From positions 1 to 45,705 of the forward strand of contig VBFI01000052.1 in assembly GCA_005889275.1 (NCBI GenBank): DNA of 45,705 bases. Reading direction: 5' to 3'. Under the pieces are notes generated by a model. The model was given only the letters and a program-made list of their open reading frames with translations, did not search any database and was not told the DNA's origin. Below, piece after piece: positions 36,110 to 45,705 of the stretch (positions are counted from its first letter, which is position 1; each line of letters begins with the position of its first letter). The stretch comes from Chloroflexota bacterium. Lineage in GTDB: Bacteria; Chloroflexota; Limnocylindria; P2-11E. A program made the translations under genes and the position numbers.

Positions 36110-36152
36110 CGGTCGCCTTGTCACGGCACGCAGGGTTTGGTACGTAGACCGC

Positions 36153-36704
36153 GTGCCGTACTCAGACCACGAAAAACGTCGGGCGTACGGGCGCGAATGG
36201 ATCCGCCGCCATCCCGAGAAGGCTCGGGAGGCGATGCGACGCTGGCGCGAGCGGCATCCGGAGGAGCACAACGCCGATAGCCGCGCGTATTACGCCAGGC
36301 ACAAGAAACGACTTGCCGATTACTTCGCGGCGTACAGGCGTTCGCACCGCGAAGTGCGGCAGGCGAGTGACGCTCGCAGGCGAGCGGGGAAGCTGGGCCG
36401 CGCAGGGTCCTCGTACACCGCGGCCGAATGGATCGGAGTGATGGCCGCCTGGCACTGGCGGTGCGCGTACTGCGGAGGCTCCGGGCCGCTCGAAGCAGAT
36501 CACCGCGTCGCTCTCTCGCGCGGCGGATCGACCGCGATCGAGAACATCGTGCCGGCATGTCCCTCGTGCAACGCCCGGAAGCATCGGCTCTCCGAAGACG
36601 AGTTTTGCGCCCGCCTGCGCAGCGAAGGGCGCCGCATCCGGCCCGCGCTACGCATCGCGGCGTGTCCGAAGCACCGCGAAGACGAGGGCCGCGAGGAGCG
36701 CTAG
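36153..36704 (+). CDS. HNH endonuclease
   Basis: RCAYCGGSGPLEADHRVALSRGGSTAIENIVPACPSCNARKH; Arg-rich helical N-terminus. GTG 36153 preferred because ATG 36087 sits inside the tRNA terminator loop. Confidence 0.92.
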   Translation: MPYSDHEKRRAYGREWIRRHPEKAREAMRRWRERHPEEHNADSRAYYARHKKRLADYFAAYRRSHREVRQASDARRRAGKLGRAGSSYTAAEWIGVMAAWHWRCAYCGGSGPLEADHRVALSRGGSTAIENIVPACPSCNARKHRLSEDEFCARLRSEGRRIRPALRIAACPKHREDEGREER

Positions 36705-36775
36705 CCGAGCGCGGTCGAGGCGAAGGTCTTCGCCCGACCAAGCATCATCGGAACTCTAGAATCGATCGCAGCTCC

Positions 36776-36851
36776 GGCTGGGTAGCTCAGTGGTAGAGCA
36801 GCCGACTCATAACCGGCAGGTTCGTGGGTCCGATCCCCACCCCAGCCACCA
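36776..36851 (+). tRNA. tRNA(CAT): elongator Met or Ile2, unresolved
   Basis: GGCTGGG...CCCAGCC-A-CCA acceptor with templated CCA; anticodon arm GCCGA-CTCATAA-CCGGC; T-arm GTGGG-TCCGATC-CCCAC; TAGAAT 13 nt upstream. Confidence 0.9.
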
Positions 36852-36852
36852 G

Positions 36853-38226
36853 TTGATCCCCATCAGGGTCCGCGCGACGGTCCGCGACTACATCCGCGCG
36901 CACCAGATCTTCGAACCCGGCCCGGTCGTCGTCGCGGTCTCCGGCGGCCGCGATTCGACGGCGCTGCTCCTGGTGCTCGCGGACCTCGCCGACGAGCTCG
37001 GTCTCGTTCTGCACGTGGCCCATTTCGACCACCGGGTTCGCGGCCGCCAGTCCGCGGAAGACGCCGACTTCGTCGCGAAGCTCGCGAACCGCGTGGGCGC
37101 GCCCATTCGCGCGGGTCGCGCCGACCGGCCGACGAAGAGCGAGGATGACGCGCGGCGGGCGCGCTACGCGTTCCTTCGCCGGGCCGCAGCGCAGATCGGC
37201 GCCACCGCGATCGCGACCGGTCACACGAAAGAGGACCAGGCCGAGACCGTCCTCCTTCATCTCGTGCGGGGGAGCGGCATCGCGGGGCTCGCCGGCATGC
37301 GCCCGCTCCGCGACGGGATCGCGCGTCCGCTGCTCGCCGTCACCCATGAGGACACGGCGGCGGTTTGCAGGGGCGCGCGCGTCCAGCCGCGAACCGACCC
37401 ATCGAACCGGTCGCTCGCGTATGCGCGGAACCGCGTACGGCACAAGGTTCTGCCCGAGCTCGCGAAGCTGAATCCCCGCGTCGTCGACGCGATCGCGCGT
37501 CTTGCCGACGCCGCCGCCGAACGTCACGACGCCGAGCAGGGGCTGATCGACGCCGCCGTCCCGACGGACCCGCACGGACCGATCGAGCTGGGCGCCCTGA
37601 CCGACGACGCACTACGCGCCGACGTGCTCGCCGAGGCATGGCTCCGCGCGACGGGGAACACGCTCACGAGGCGCCATCGCGACGCGCTCGCCCGTCTCGC
37701 CGCGTCTTCCGACGGCACGCGCGCGATCGATCTCCCGGGGGGACGGGCGATCCGCGAATACGGGATCCTTCGCATCGCCCCGCCCCCGGCCGAGGCGCGC
37801 CTCGATCCTCCGACGAGTTTGCGGGCTGGTGATGAGATCGACTGGAACGGATGGCGCATCGCGGTCGGGACCGGCGAGGTGGACGGCGCGTACGAGGCGA
37901 CCGTTCCTCTGTCTTTGTTAAGAAAGCTTGTGGTCCGCTCGCGTCGAAGCGGAGACCGGATCGCGGGGGGCGGGAAGCTCCAGGATCTTTTCACCGATGC
38001 GAAGATCCCCGCCCCGGTCCGCGCGAAATGGCCCGTTCTGGCGACGGACGACGCTGTCTGGTGGGTCCCCGGCCTCACCCTGCCGCCCGCCAGCGGACGC
38101 GGAACGCGCCTTGCGGTAGCGGCTCCGAAGCAGACCGGGAACGTCCTTTGGACTACTCGCGTTAGGCAGGTAGCATCGAACAAAGATGCGGTCGCTGAGC
38201 GACCGTATGGAGGACCTCGAACCTGA
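36853..38226 (+). CDS. tilS: tRNA(Ile)-lysidine synthase
   Basis: PP-loop VVAVSGGRDSTALLLVLADL, HFDHRVRG, GHTKEDQAETVLLHLVRGSGIAGLAGM, NRVRHKVLPEL. TTG 36853 preferred because the track start (36790) lies inside the tRNA. Confidence 0.94.
   Translation: MIPIRVRATVRDYIRAHQIFEPGPVVVAVSGGRDSTALLLVLADLADELGLVLHVAHFDHRVRGRQSAEDADFVAKLANRVGAPIRAGRADRPTKSEDDARRARYAFLRRAAAQIGATAIATGHTKEDQAETVLLHLVRGSGIAGLAGMRPLRDGIARPLLAVTHEDTAAVCRGARVQPRTDPSNRSLAYARNRVRHKVLPELAKLNPRVVDAIARLADAAAERHDAEQGLIDAAVPTDPHGPIELGALTDDALRADVLAEAWLRATGNTLTRRHRDALARLAASSDGTRAIDLPGGRAIREYGILRIAPPPAEARLDPPTSLRAGDEIDWNGWRIAVGTGEVDGAYEATVPLSLLRKLVVRSRRSGDRIAGGGKLQDLFTDAKIPAPVRAKWPVLATDDAVWWVPGLTLPPASGRGTRLAVAAPKQTGNVLWTTRVRQVASNKDAVAERPYGGPRT
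38189..38205 (+). promoter_or_regulatory. Perfect hairpin directly upstream of the ftsH Shine-Dalgarno
   Basis: CGGTCGC-tga-GCGACCG, followed by tatGGAGG. Confidence 0.6.
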
Positions 38227-40178
38227 ACCTGGACAACCGGATCTTCAAGAACGGCATCCTGACGCTGCTACTGGTGGTGATGGGGCTCGCGCTGCTGTAC
38301 GCCTACCGGTCGCAGACGCCGACGGTGCCCGAGGTTCCGATCACCCAGGCCGTCCAGGACATCCAGGCGGGCAAGATCAAGTCGGTCACAGTGACCGGGA
38401 ACAAGGCGACCCTCGAGTTCCGGTCGACCGCGAACAAGGAACAGGCCCAGCTCCCCGACCAGGACCAGAGCCTGCTGAAGACCGTTCAGGACTACAACAA
38501 CGCCAACCCGGCGCAGGCGGTGGAGCTCAAGTACCAGCAGGAGAGCACGACGCTCTCGATCGTCGGCTCGATCGTCCTCAGCCTGTTGCCGGTCCTGCTG
38601 ATCGGTGGCTTCTTCTTCTACATGATGCGGCAGGCCCAGGGCACGAATAACCAGGCCCTCAGCTTCGGGAAGAGCCGCGCGCGGATGTTCATCGGCAACA
38701 AGCCGACGGTGACGTTTGACGACGTCGCCGGCGTGGAAGAGGCCAAGCAGGAGCTCACCGAGGTGGTCGAGTTCCTGAAGTACCCGGAGAAGTTCAGCTC
38801 GCTTGGCGCGCGGATCCCGCGTGGCGTGCTGCTCGTCGGACCGCCCGGCACGGGGAAGACGATGCTCGCGCGCGCCGTCGCCGGCGAGGCGGGTGTCCCG
38901 TTCTTCTCGATCTCGGGCTCCGAGTTCGTCGAGATGTTCGTGGGCGTCGGCGCGAGCCGCGTGCGCGACCTCTTCGACCAGGCGAAGCGCAACGCGCCGT
39001 GCATCGTGTTCATCGACGAGATCGACGCGGTCGGCCGTCAGCGCGGCGCCGGCCTCGGCGGGTCGCACGACGAGCGCGAGCAGACCCTGAACCAGATCCT
39101 CGTCGAGATGGACGGGTTCGACACCGGCACGAACGTCATCGTCGTCGCCGCGACGAACCGCCCCGACGTCCTCGACCCGGCGCTCCTGCGCCCCGGCCGG
39201 TTCGATCGGCAGGTCGTGCTCGACCGTCCCGACATCAAGGGCCGCAAGGCGATCCTCGACGTGCACGTCCGCGGCAAGCCGCTCGACAAGAACGTCGATC
39301 TCCTGCGCATCGGTCAGATCTCCCCGGGCTTCTCCGGCGCCGACCTCGCGAACGTCGTGAACGAAGCGGCGATCCTCGCGGCGCGCCGCAACAAGAAGCA
39401 GATCGCGCAGATCGACTTCGAGGAGGCGCTCGAGAAGGTCGCGCTCGGTCCCGAGAGGAGATCGCGCGTCATCACCGAGAAAGAGAAGTGGATCGTCGCC
39501 TACCACGAGGCCGGCCACGCGCTCTGCTTCAAGCTGCTGAAGAACACGAACCCGGTGCACAAGATCTCGATCGTCGCCCGGGGCATGGCCATGGGCGTCA
39601 CCTGGTCGCTCCCGCAGGAGGACCGCTACTTCCGCACGCGCCACGAGTTCGAGGACGACATCGCCGCGGCGCTCGGCGGCTGGGTCGCGGAGCAGCTGCA
39701 CCTCGGGGGCGACGCCACCACGGGCGCCTCCAACGACATCGAAAAGGCGACCGAAATGGCCCGCCAGATGGTCACGAAGTTCGGAATGAGCGAAAAGCTG
39801 GGCCCCCTGCAGTACGGGAAGACCGACGAGCTCATCTTCCTCGGCCGGCAGATCCAGGAAGAGCGGAACTATTCCGAGGACGTGGCGAAGGTCATCGACT
39901 CGGAGGTCCACGACATCGTCGACCGGGCACGCCAGCGGGCCTACGAGGTGCTGACCCAGAACCGCGACAAGCTCGATCTCGTCGTGAACAAGCTGATCGA
40001 GCAGGAAACGCTCGAGTCCGACGAGTTCAACCGGCTCTTCGAGGAAGGCGACGGCGGGCTGCCCGTCGCCGCGTCGACGCCCGACCAGACGCCCCCGGGC
40101 GCGCCGGCCGGCGAAGAGCGCCGCCGCGAGAAGGGCGAAAAGGGAAAGGGTCCCGCGCCCGCACCGACGCCGGCCTGA
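38223..40178 (+). CDS. ftsH: ATP-dependent zinc metalloprotease FtsH (candidate CTG start)
   Basis: [46 protein letters not shown], FtsH-typical N-terminus [25 protein letters not shown] encoded upstream of the first canonical start (GTG 38274). Confidence 0.95.
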   Translation: MNLDNRIFKNGILTLLLVVMGLALLYAYRSQTPTVPEVPITQAVQDIQAGKIKSVTVTGNKATLEFRSTANKEQAQLPDQDQSLLKTVQDYNNANPAQAVELKYQQESTTLSIVGSIVLSLLPVLLIGGFFFYMMRQAQGTNNQALSFGKSRARMFIGNKPTVTFDDVAGVEEAKQELTEVVEFLKYPEKFSSLGARIPRGVLLVGPPGTGKTMLARAVAGEAGVPFFSISGSEFVEMFVGVGASRVRDLFDQAKRNAPCIVFIDEIDAVGRQRGAGLGGSHDEREQTLNQILVEMDGFDTGTNVIVVAATNRPDVLDPALLRPGRFDRQVVLDRPDIKGRKAILDVHVRGKPLDKNVDLLRIGQISPGFSGADLANVVNEAAILAARRNKKQIAQIDFEEALEKVALGPERRSRVITEKEKWIVAYHEAGHALCFKLLKNTNPVHKISIVARGMAMGVTWSLPQEDRYFRTRHEFEDDIAAALGGWVAEQLHLGGDATTGASNDIEKATEMARQMVTKFGMSEKLGPLQYGKTDELIFLGRQIQEERNYSEDVAKVIDSEVHDIVDRARQRAYEVLTQNRDKLDLVVNKLIEQETLESDEFNRLFEEGDGGLPVAASTPDQTPPGAPAGEERRREKGEKGKGPAPAPTPA

Positions 40179-40181
40179 CCC

Positions 40182-40200
40182 CGCTCGCCTGTCGCGAGCG
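40182..40200 (+). terminator. Hairpin after ftsH; possible terminator without a T-tract
   Basis: CGCTCGC-ctgtc-GCGAGCG. Confidence 0.35.
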
Positions 40201-40239
40201 CTCGCCTGCCTGTCACGCATAACAGTCGGCATGACGCTT

Positions 40240-40255
40240 GCTTGTAGTTACAAGC
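40240..40255. promoter_or_regulatory. Operator-like palindrome immediately before a 48-aa ORF
   Basis: GCTTGTA-gt-TACAAGC, 1 nt before ATG 40257. Confidence 0.5.
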
Positions 40256-40256
40256 G

Positions 40257-40403
40257 ATGGCAGAAATCGTCGTGGCAGTACTCGCGCGGATGGGACAGAG
40301 CGAGCCGGCTCGGCTCGCGGCGCTGTGGGCGTTCACGGTGATGCTCGCCGTGGCGTTCCTGGCGCTCCTCATCGGCGATCAGGTGCACGCCGCCAGCTTC
40401 TAA
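40257..40403 (+). CDS. 48-aa single-TM microprotein
   Basis: MAEIVVAVLARMGQSEPARLAALWAFTVMLAVAFLALLIGDQVHAASF; not in the ORF track because of length. Confidence 0.55.
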   Translation: MAEIVVAVLARMGQSEPARLAALWAFTVMLAVAFLALLIGDQVHAASF

Positions 40404-40425
40404 CCCCCGCGGCTAGCCTCCTCGC

Positions 40426-40986
40426 GTGCGTCTTTTCATCGCTATCGCCCTGCCAGCGGACCTGGCCGCTCGCGCCGCGGCGCTCCTTCCGGACGCCCTG
40501 CCGGGCCTCCGGCGGGTCAAACCGGAGAACCTCCACGTCACGTTGGCGTTCCTCGGCTGGACGCCCGACGAGAAGCTCGGGGACGTGGTGGCGGCCGCGA
40601 ACGAGGCCGCCCGCGGCCAGGCCCCGTTCACCTTGGTGTTCGATCGCGCCGGCCGGTTCCCAGAACGAGGGCGGCCGCGCGTCGTCTGGCTCGGGATCGG
40701 CGAAGGCCTCGCCGGCGTCGCCGGAGCCGGAGCGCGTGTCGCGAGCGCCCTGCGGCTCCGGTCGCTGCGCTTCGACGACAAGCCGCTCTCTCCGCACCTG
40801 ACGCTCGCGCGAGTCCGCGAGGACGCGAGCCTCGCCGAGGCTCGGACGGTCGCCGCCGCTGTCGAGGCACTCTCCGTGGCCCCACTCTCGACCGACGTCA
40901 ACGAGATTCGGGTGATGGAGAGCGTCCTTTCGCCAAAGGGCCCTCGCTATACCCCCCGCGCGGCCTCGCCTCTTCGCTCCGCATGA
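40426..40986 (+). CDS. thpR: RNA 2',3'-cyclic phosphodiesterase (2H family, ThpR/LigT)
   Basis: MRLFIAIALPADLAARA, two HxTx motifs (HVTLAFLG, HLTLARV). Confidence 0.95.
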   Translation: MRLFIAIALPADLAARAAALLPDALPGLRRVKPENLHVTLAFLGWTPDEKLGDVVAAANEAARGQAPFTLVFDRAGRFPERGRPRVVWLGIGEGLAGVAGAGARVASALRLRSLRFDDKPLSPHLTLARVREDASLAEARTVAAAVEALSVAPLSTDVNEIRVMESVLSPKGPRYTPRAASPLRSA

Positions 40987-40994
40987 CCCGCCCA

Positions 40995-41023
40995 CGAATT
41001 CCGAGCGCTACACTCGGAATTCG
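40995..41023. promoter_or_regulatory. Perfect 11-bp inverted repeat, candidate operator or leader hairpin
   Basis: CGAATTCCGAG-cgctaca-CTCGGAATTCG; a TACACT -10-like hexamer overlaps the loop and the SD GGAGGG begins at its edge. Confidence 0.7.
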
Positions 41024-41033
41024 GAGGGCAGCC

Positions 41034-41729
41034 ATGCAGCGCACGGCGGATCCCTATCGCGACACGGACGTGATCGACGCGCGAGCCCCGCGGACGAATC
41101 AGGCGATCGTCGGGACGCTCTCGCTCATCGCCGTCCTCACCGGTTGGTGGCCCATCCTCGGCCTGCTCGCCGGTCAGCTCGCGATCGGTCTCGCTTTCGG
41201 GCGGCGGTACTGCCTCCCGTGCCTCCTCTACTTCGAGGTGCTCCAGCCACGCATCGGCGAGGGTTCGATCGAGGACAGCCGTCCGCCACGGTTCGCGAAC
41301 CAGGTCGGCGCCCTCTTCCTCGGATCGGCGACGCTCGCGTATCTCTTTGGGTTGTCGGTCGTCGGCGCGGTCCTCGGCCTCATCGTCGCGGCGCTCGCGC
41401 TTCTCGCGGCGACGACCGGCCTCTGCGTCGGCTGCGAGATGTATCGGATGGCGGCCCGCCTTCGTGGGATCCGTGCGCGGCGCATCGACTCGGTCGACCT
41501 CGCCGAGCTCGGTGCCGGCCGGTTCGCCGGCGACATCGTCGTCCAGTTCACGCACCCGCTCTGCACGGATTGCCACACACTCGAGGAGGAGCTCCGCGCT
41601 CGTGGCCGCACGATCGTCACGGTCGACGTCTCGCGGCGGCCCGAGCTCGCGCGGAAGTACGGCGTCGCGCTCGTCCCGACCGCGGTAGCGGTGGCGCCGA
41701 GTGGGGCGGTCATCGAGCGGCTGGCGTAG
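41034..41729 (+). CDS. DUF4395-like membrane domain fused to a thioredoxin-fold CxxC domain
   Basis: APRTNQAIVGTLSLIAVLTGWWPILGLLAGQLAIGLAFGRRYCLPC; C-terminal VVQFTHPLCTDCHTLEEELRARG...YGVALVPTAVAV. Confidence 0.85.
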   Translation: MQRTADPYRDTDVIDARAPRTNQAIVGTLSLIAVLTGWWPILGLLAGQLAIGLAFGRRYCLPCLLYFEVLQPRIGEGSIEDSRPPRFANQVGALFLGSATLAYLFGLSVVGAVLGLIVAALALLAATTGLCVGCEMYRMAARLRGIRARRIDSVDLAELGAGRFAGDIVVQFTHPLCTDCHTLEEELRARGRTIVTVDVSRRPELARKYGVALVPTAVAVAPSGAVIERLA

Positions 41730-41743
41730 CCTTCGTCGCCGCC

Positions 41744-42247
41744 GTGCCTACCCACGAAAAGCCGACGGCGCAGCCGCGATCCGCGAAGGGACGGCTCGAG
41801 CGCGCGATGGGCGACCTCCTCGGCTCCGACGAGCTCCGTGATCTCCCCGGAGCGGGCCGCCCACTTCCACCCGATCCGGACGCGGATGCCGGCGACGAGT
41901 GGGCGGCGCGCCACGTCCTCCGCACCGCGGCGGCGCTTCCGCCGTGGGCCGAGCTACGCCGGGACATCGGCGAGCGGCGTGCTCGCATCGTCACGAGGCT
42001 TCGCGCGCATCAGTCTTGGCTCGAGCGCCGCGAGGCGCTCGTCGGGCGGCTTCCGGCCGAACGGATCGTCGGCGAGGTCGCGCTGACGCGCGAGGCTGAC
42101 CGACGCGTCCGGGCCGAGGTCGCGAGCGCGGTCGGCGAGGTGAACGCGCTGATCCGCCAGCACAACCTTCAGGTCACGACCGCCGCGTTGCACCTCCGCA
42201 CGGTCTCGGCCGACGAGCTCTTGGAGATCGCCCGAACGCGACGCTAG
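41744..42247 (+). CDS. DUF1992 (DnaJ-homologue C28-type) domain protein
   Basis: GDLLGSDELRDLPGAGRPLPPDPDADAGDEWAARHVLRTAAALPPWAELRRDI...EVNALIRQHN. Confidence 0.85.
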   Translation: MPTHEKPTAQPRSAKGRLERAMGDLLGSDELRDLPGAGRPLPPDPDADAGDEWAARHVLRTAAALPPWAELRRDIGERRARIVTRLRAHQSWLERREALVGRLPAERIVGEVALTREADRRVRAEVASAVGEVNALIRQHNLQVTTAALHLRTVSADELLEIARTRR

Positions 42248-42708
42248 GCGGCGCGGTCTCCGCGGCGCACGAGCGGGGGTCGCACGACCCCACGCCGACG
42301 GAAGTTCGCGTAGGCGTAGCGGTCGCACGCGATCTCGGCGCTCGAGCCCCACCCGTGCGTCAGGTAGAGCCACCAGTGACAGAACTCGTGGAGGTAGAGG
42401 AAGCGGATGACCTCGCGCCGCGTCCGAAACGGCACGATCGGCGTGCCGTCGCTTCCGAGGTCGACGAGCTCGCGAAACGGGCGAAATGGCTCGGGGACCT
42501 GGAGGACGATCTCCGGCGCGTCCCAGTACGTGAAGGCCTGGAGGTGCGGGGCCGTCCGATACCGGAGCGGCTTCACGGTGACGCGGTAGCCCGTGGCCGT
42601 CGGGAGCCCGTGGAGGATCTCGCGAATCTCCGCCGCGCTGTGCGTCGGCAGCGTCGAGCGCACGGCCATCGGGCCGAGCGGACGGCCGCCCCCGCGAACG
42701 GATCTCAC
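42244..42708 (-). CDS. Small putative zincin-type metallohydrolase (HExxH)
   Basis: REVIRFLYLHEFCHWWLYLTHGWGSSAEIACDRYAYANFRRR; GTG start. Confidence 0.75.
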   Translation of the reverse strand: MRSVRGGGRPLGPMAVRSTLPTHSAAEIREILHGLPTATGYRVTVKPLRYRTAPHLQAFTYWDAPEIVLQVPEPFRPFRELVDLGSDGTPIVPFRTRREVIRFLYLHEFCHWWLYLTHGWGSSAEIACDRYAYANFRRRGVVRPPLVRRGDRAA

Positions 42709-42731
42709 GCTTTCAATCTAGCGGCGGCCGG

Positions 42732-42758
42732 TTGCGTCCAAAAGGCGGGTGCTACGAT
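42732..42758 (+). promoter_or_regulatory. Candidate promoter of the T-box/trp operon (TTGCGT-N15-TgcTACGAT, extended -10)
   Basis: gTTGCGTccaaaaggcgggTGCTACGATttc. Confidence 0.5.
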
Positions 42759-42764
42759 TTCGGG

Positions 42765-43028
42765 CGAACGTCGCTCGAGCGGGAGCGATTAGGCCGCGCG
42801 AAGCCGAGAGAGAACCGGGGACGAGGTGGAAGCCCGGGAGGCGGAAGCGGCGCGAATGGGTCCCGCGAGACGGCATCCCGAGCCATGTCGGGTAGGGATG
42901 CCCGGATGCCCACCGTTAGCGGGGCGCTCCGTGATCGCGGAGGCTGAGGGTCCGCCAGCAATGGCGGGCCGAGATCGGGTGGCACCACGAGCCCTCGTCC
43001 CGAAATTCGGACGAGGGTTTTTGTTTTC
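42765..43028 (+). ncRNA. T-box riboswitch (Trp specifier) controlling trpE
   Basis: Stem I specifier context gcgaa-TGG-gtcccgcg (TGG 42857-42859); conserved T-box gggTGGCACCACG (42977-42989); terminator CCCTCGTCC...GGACGAGGG-TTTTTGTTTT. Confidence 0.92.
42992..43026 (+). terminator. Attenuator terminator of the T-box
   Basis: 9-bp stem CCCTCGTCC/GGACGAGGG with tttttgtttt. Confidence 0.93.
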
Positions 43029-43044
43029 CGGGGGAGTGGACGTC

Positions 43045-44516
<1,472 letters not shown>

Positions 44517-44520
<4 letters not shown>

Positions 44521-45092
44521 CCCGGGTCCTGCTCGTCGACAACTATGACTCGTTCACGTACAACCTCGCGCAGGCGTTCGGGGCGCTCGGCGCCGCGGTC
44601 ACCGTCATCCGCGCCGACGACGGCGCGCTCGACGCGGCGCTCGACACGAGGCCCGACCGGCTGGTCATCTCGCCGGGGCCCGGACGGCCCGAGGCCGCCG
44701 GCCGCTCACCGGACCTGGTGCGGCAGGCTCCGACGCGGGGAATCCCCACGCTCGGGGTCTGCCTCGGCCTGCAGTGCGCGGCGGTCGCGTTCGGCGCGAA
44801 GGTAATCCGCGCGCCCGAGCCACGGCACGGCAAGACGTCGCTGGTGCGGCACGATGGATCGGGCATCTTCGCCGGCGTCCCCGATCCGACCGAGGCGACG
44901 AGGTACCACTCGCTCATGGTCGACGCGGCGACCCTTCCGCCCGAGCTCGTCGTCACCGCGCGGAGCGACGATGGCGTCGTCATGGCCCTCCGCCATCGGA
45001 CGCTGCCGCTCGAGGCCGTGCAGTTCCATCCGGAATCCGTCATGACCGCGGACGGCATGCGCATGCTGGAGAACTTCCTTGGACGCGCGTGA
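44517..45092 (+). CDS. trpG: Anthranilate synthase component II (glutamine amidotransferase)
   Basis: LLVDNYDSFTYNLAQ, ISPGPGRPEAAG, GVCLGLQC, VQFHPESV; ATGA overlap with trpE. Confidence 0.95.
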
Positions 45093-45705
45093 GGCCGTCG
45101 GCATCGTCGCCAGCGGGCGGACGCTCACCCGTGCGGAGGCGCACGCGGCGATGTCCTCGGTCATGGCCGGCGAGGCGACACCGGCGCAGCTCGGCGCGCT
45201 CCTGGCGGCGCTGCACGTCCGCGGCGAGACGGTGGATGAGATCGCGGGCTGCGCCGCGGCGCTCCGCGACGTGGTCGTGCGGGTCGTCCTCGAGCGGGAC
45301 GCGATCGACATCGTCGGCACCGGCGGCGACCGGTCGAACAGCTTCAACATCTCCACGGTGTCCTCGTTCGTCGTGGCGGGTGCCGGCGGCCGGGTGGCCA
45401 AACACGGCAACCGGGCCGCGTCGAGCGCGTGCGGCAGCGCGGACGTCCTCGAGGCGCTCGGCGTGAAGATCGATCTCGGTGCCGACGGCGTCGCGCGATG
45501 CGTCGAGGAGACGAACATCGGGTTCATGTTCGCTCCGCGTTTCCATCCCGCGATGCGCCACGCCGGGCCGGTGCGGCGCGAGATCGGGATCCGTACGGTG
45601 TTCAACGTGCTCGGCCCTCTCGCGAACCCCGCGGGGGTCCGGCGCATCCTTCTCGGCGTGCCGTCGCCGGCGCTCGGGGAAAAGATCGCGCGCGTGCTCG
45701 GCGAG
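45079..45705 (+). CDS. trpD: Anthranilate phosphoribosyltransferase (3' truncated by window end)
   Basis: TTG start overlapping trpG; IVGTGGDRSNSFNISTVSSFVVAGAGGRVAKHGNRAASSACGSADVLEALG, FNVLGPLANPA. Confidence 0.94.
   Translation, partial: MDAREAVGIVASGRTLTRAEAHAAMSSVMAGEATPAQLGALLAALHVRGETVDEIAGCAAALRDVVVRVVLERDAIDIVGTGGDRSNSFNISTVSSFVVAGAGGRVAKHGNRAASSACGSADVLEALGVKIDLGADGVARCVEETNIGFMFAPRFHPAMRHAGPVRREIGIRTVFNVLGPLANPAGVRRILLGVPSPALGEKIARVLGE

Noticed and set aside
36087-36152. ATG 36087 as the start of the HNH gene
   Set aside because: It lies in the loop of the tRNA-fMet intrinsic terminator; GTG 36153 begins the conserved protein.

Overview
This is a GC-rich, gene-dense bacterial chromosomal window. 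Gene content and style look like a high-GC Chloroflexota-type genome, but that placement is inference only. The left edge carries a ~330-bp compound inverted/direct repeat. The order after it is: ftsZ, small membrane proteins, nrdR and dcd; an ECF-sigma/PspC/toastrack envelope-stress-like block; mgtE; a selA-ridA-selB selenocysteine block; a broken leucyl aminopeptidase; a UvrD helicase-nuclease; a secreted protein and an MFS transporter (minus strand); rmuC; an M20 / methyltransferase / N-acyl-D-amino-acid deacylase / DgcN / DgcA cassette; a CpaE-like ATPase, murI and ychF; a beta-lactamase-fold protein and an ftsB-like gene; two tRNA(CAU) genes flanking an HNH endonuclease; tilS, ftsH and thpR; and a Trp T-box riboswitch with trpE-trpG-trpD (truncated by the window end). 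The observations most worth a second look are: (i) genes with no ATG/GTG/TTG start where one is needed, the best being ftsH with a CTG start in a CTGA stop/start overlap; (ii) a recurrent TAnnnT-like -10 motif 6-11 nt before start codons, suggesting widespread leaderless mRNAs; (iii) an overlapping RidA inside selA-selB; (iv) a D-glutamate/N-acyl-amino-acid cassette; (v) an internal out-of-frame deletion in pepA; (vi) an unusual tRNA(CAU) directly abutting tilS; (vii) several unlisted microproteins and palindromes. No CRISPR array, prophage or transposase was found.
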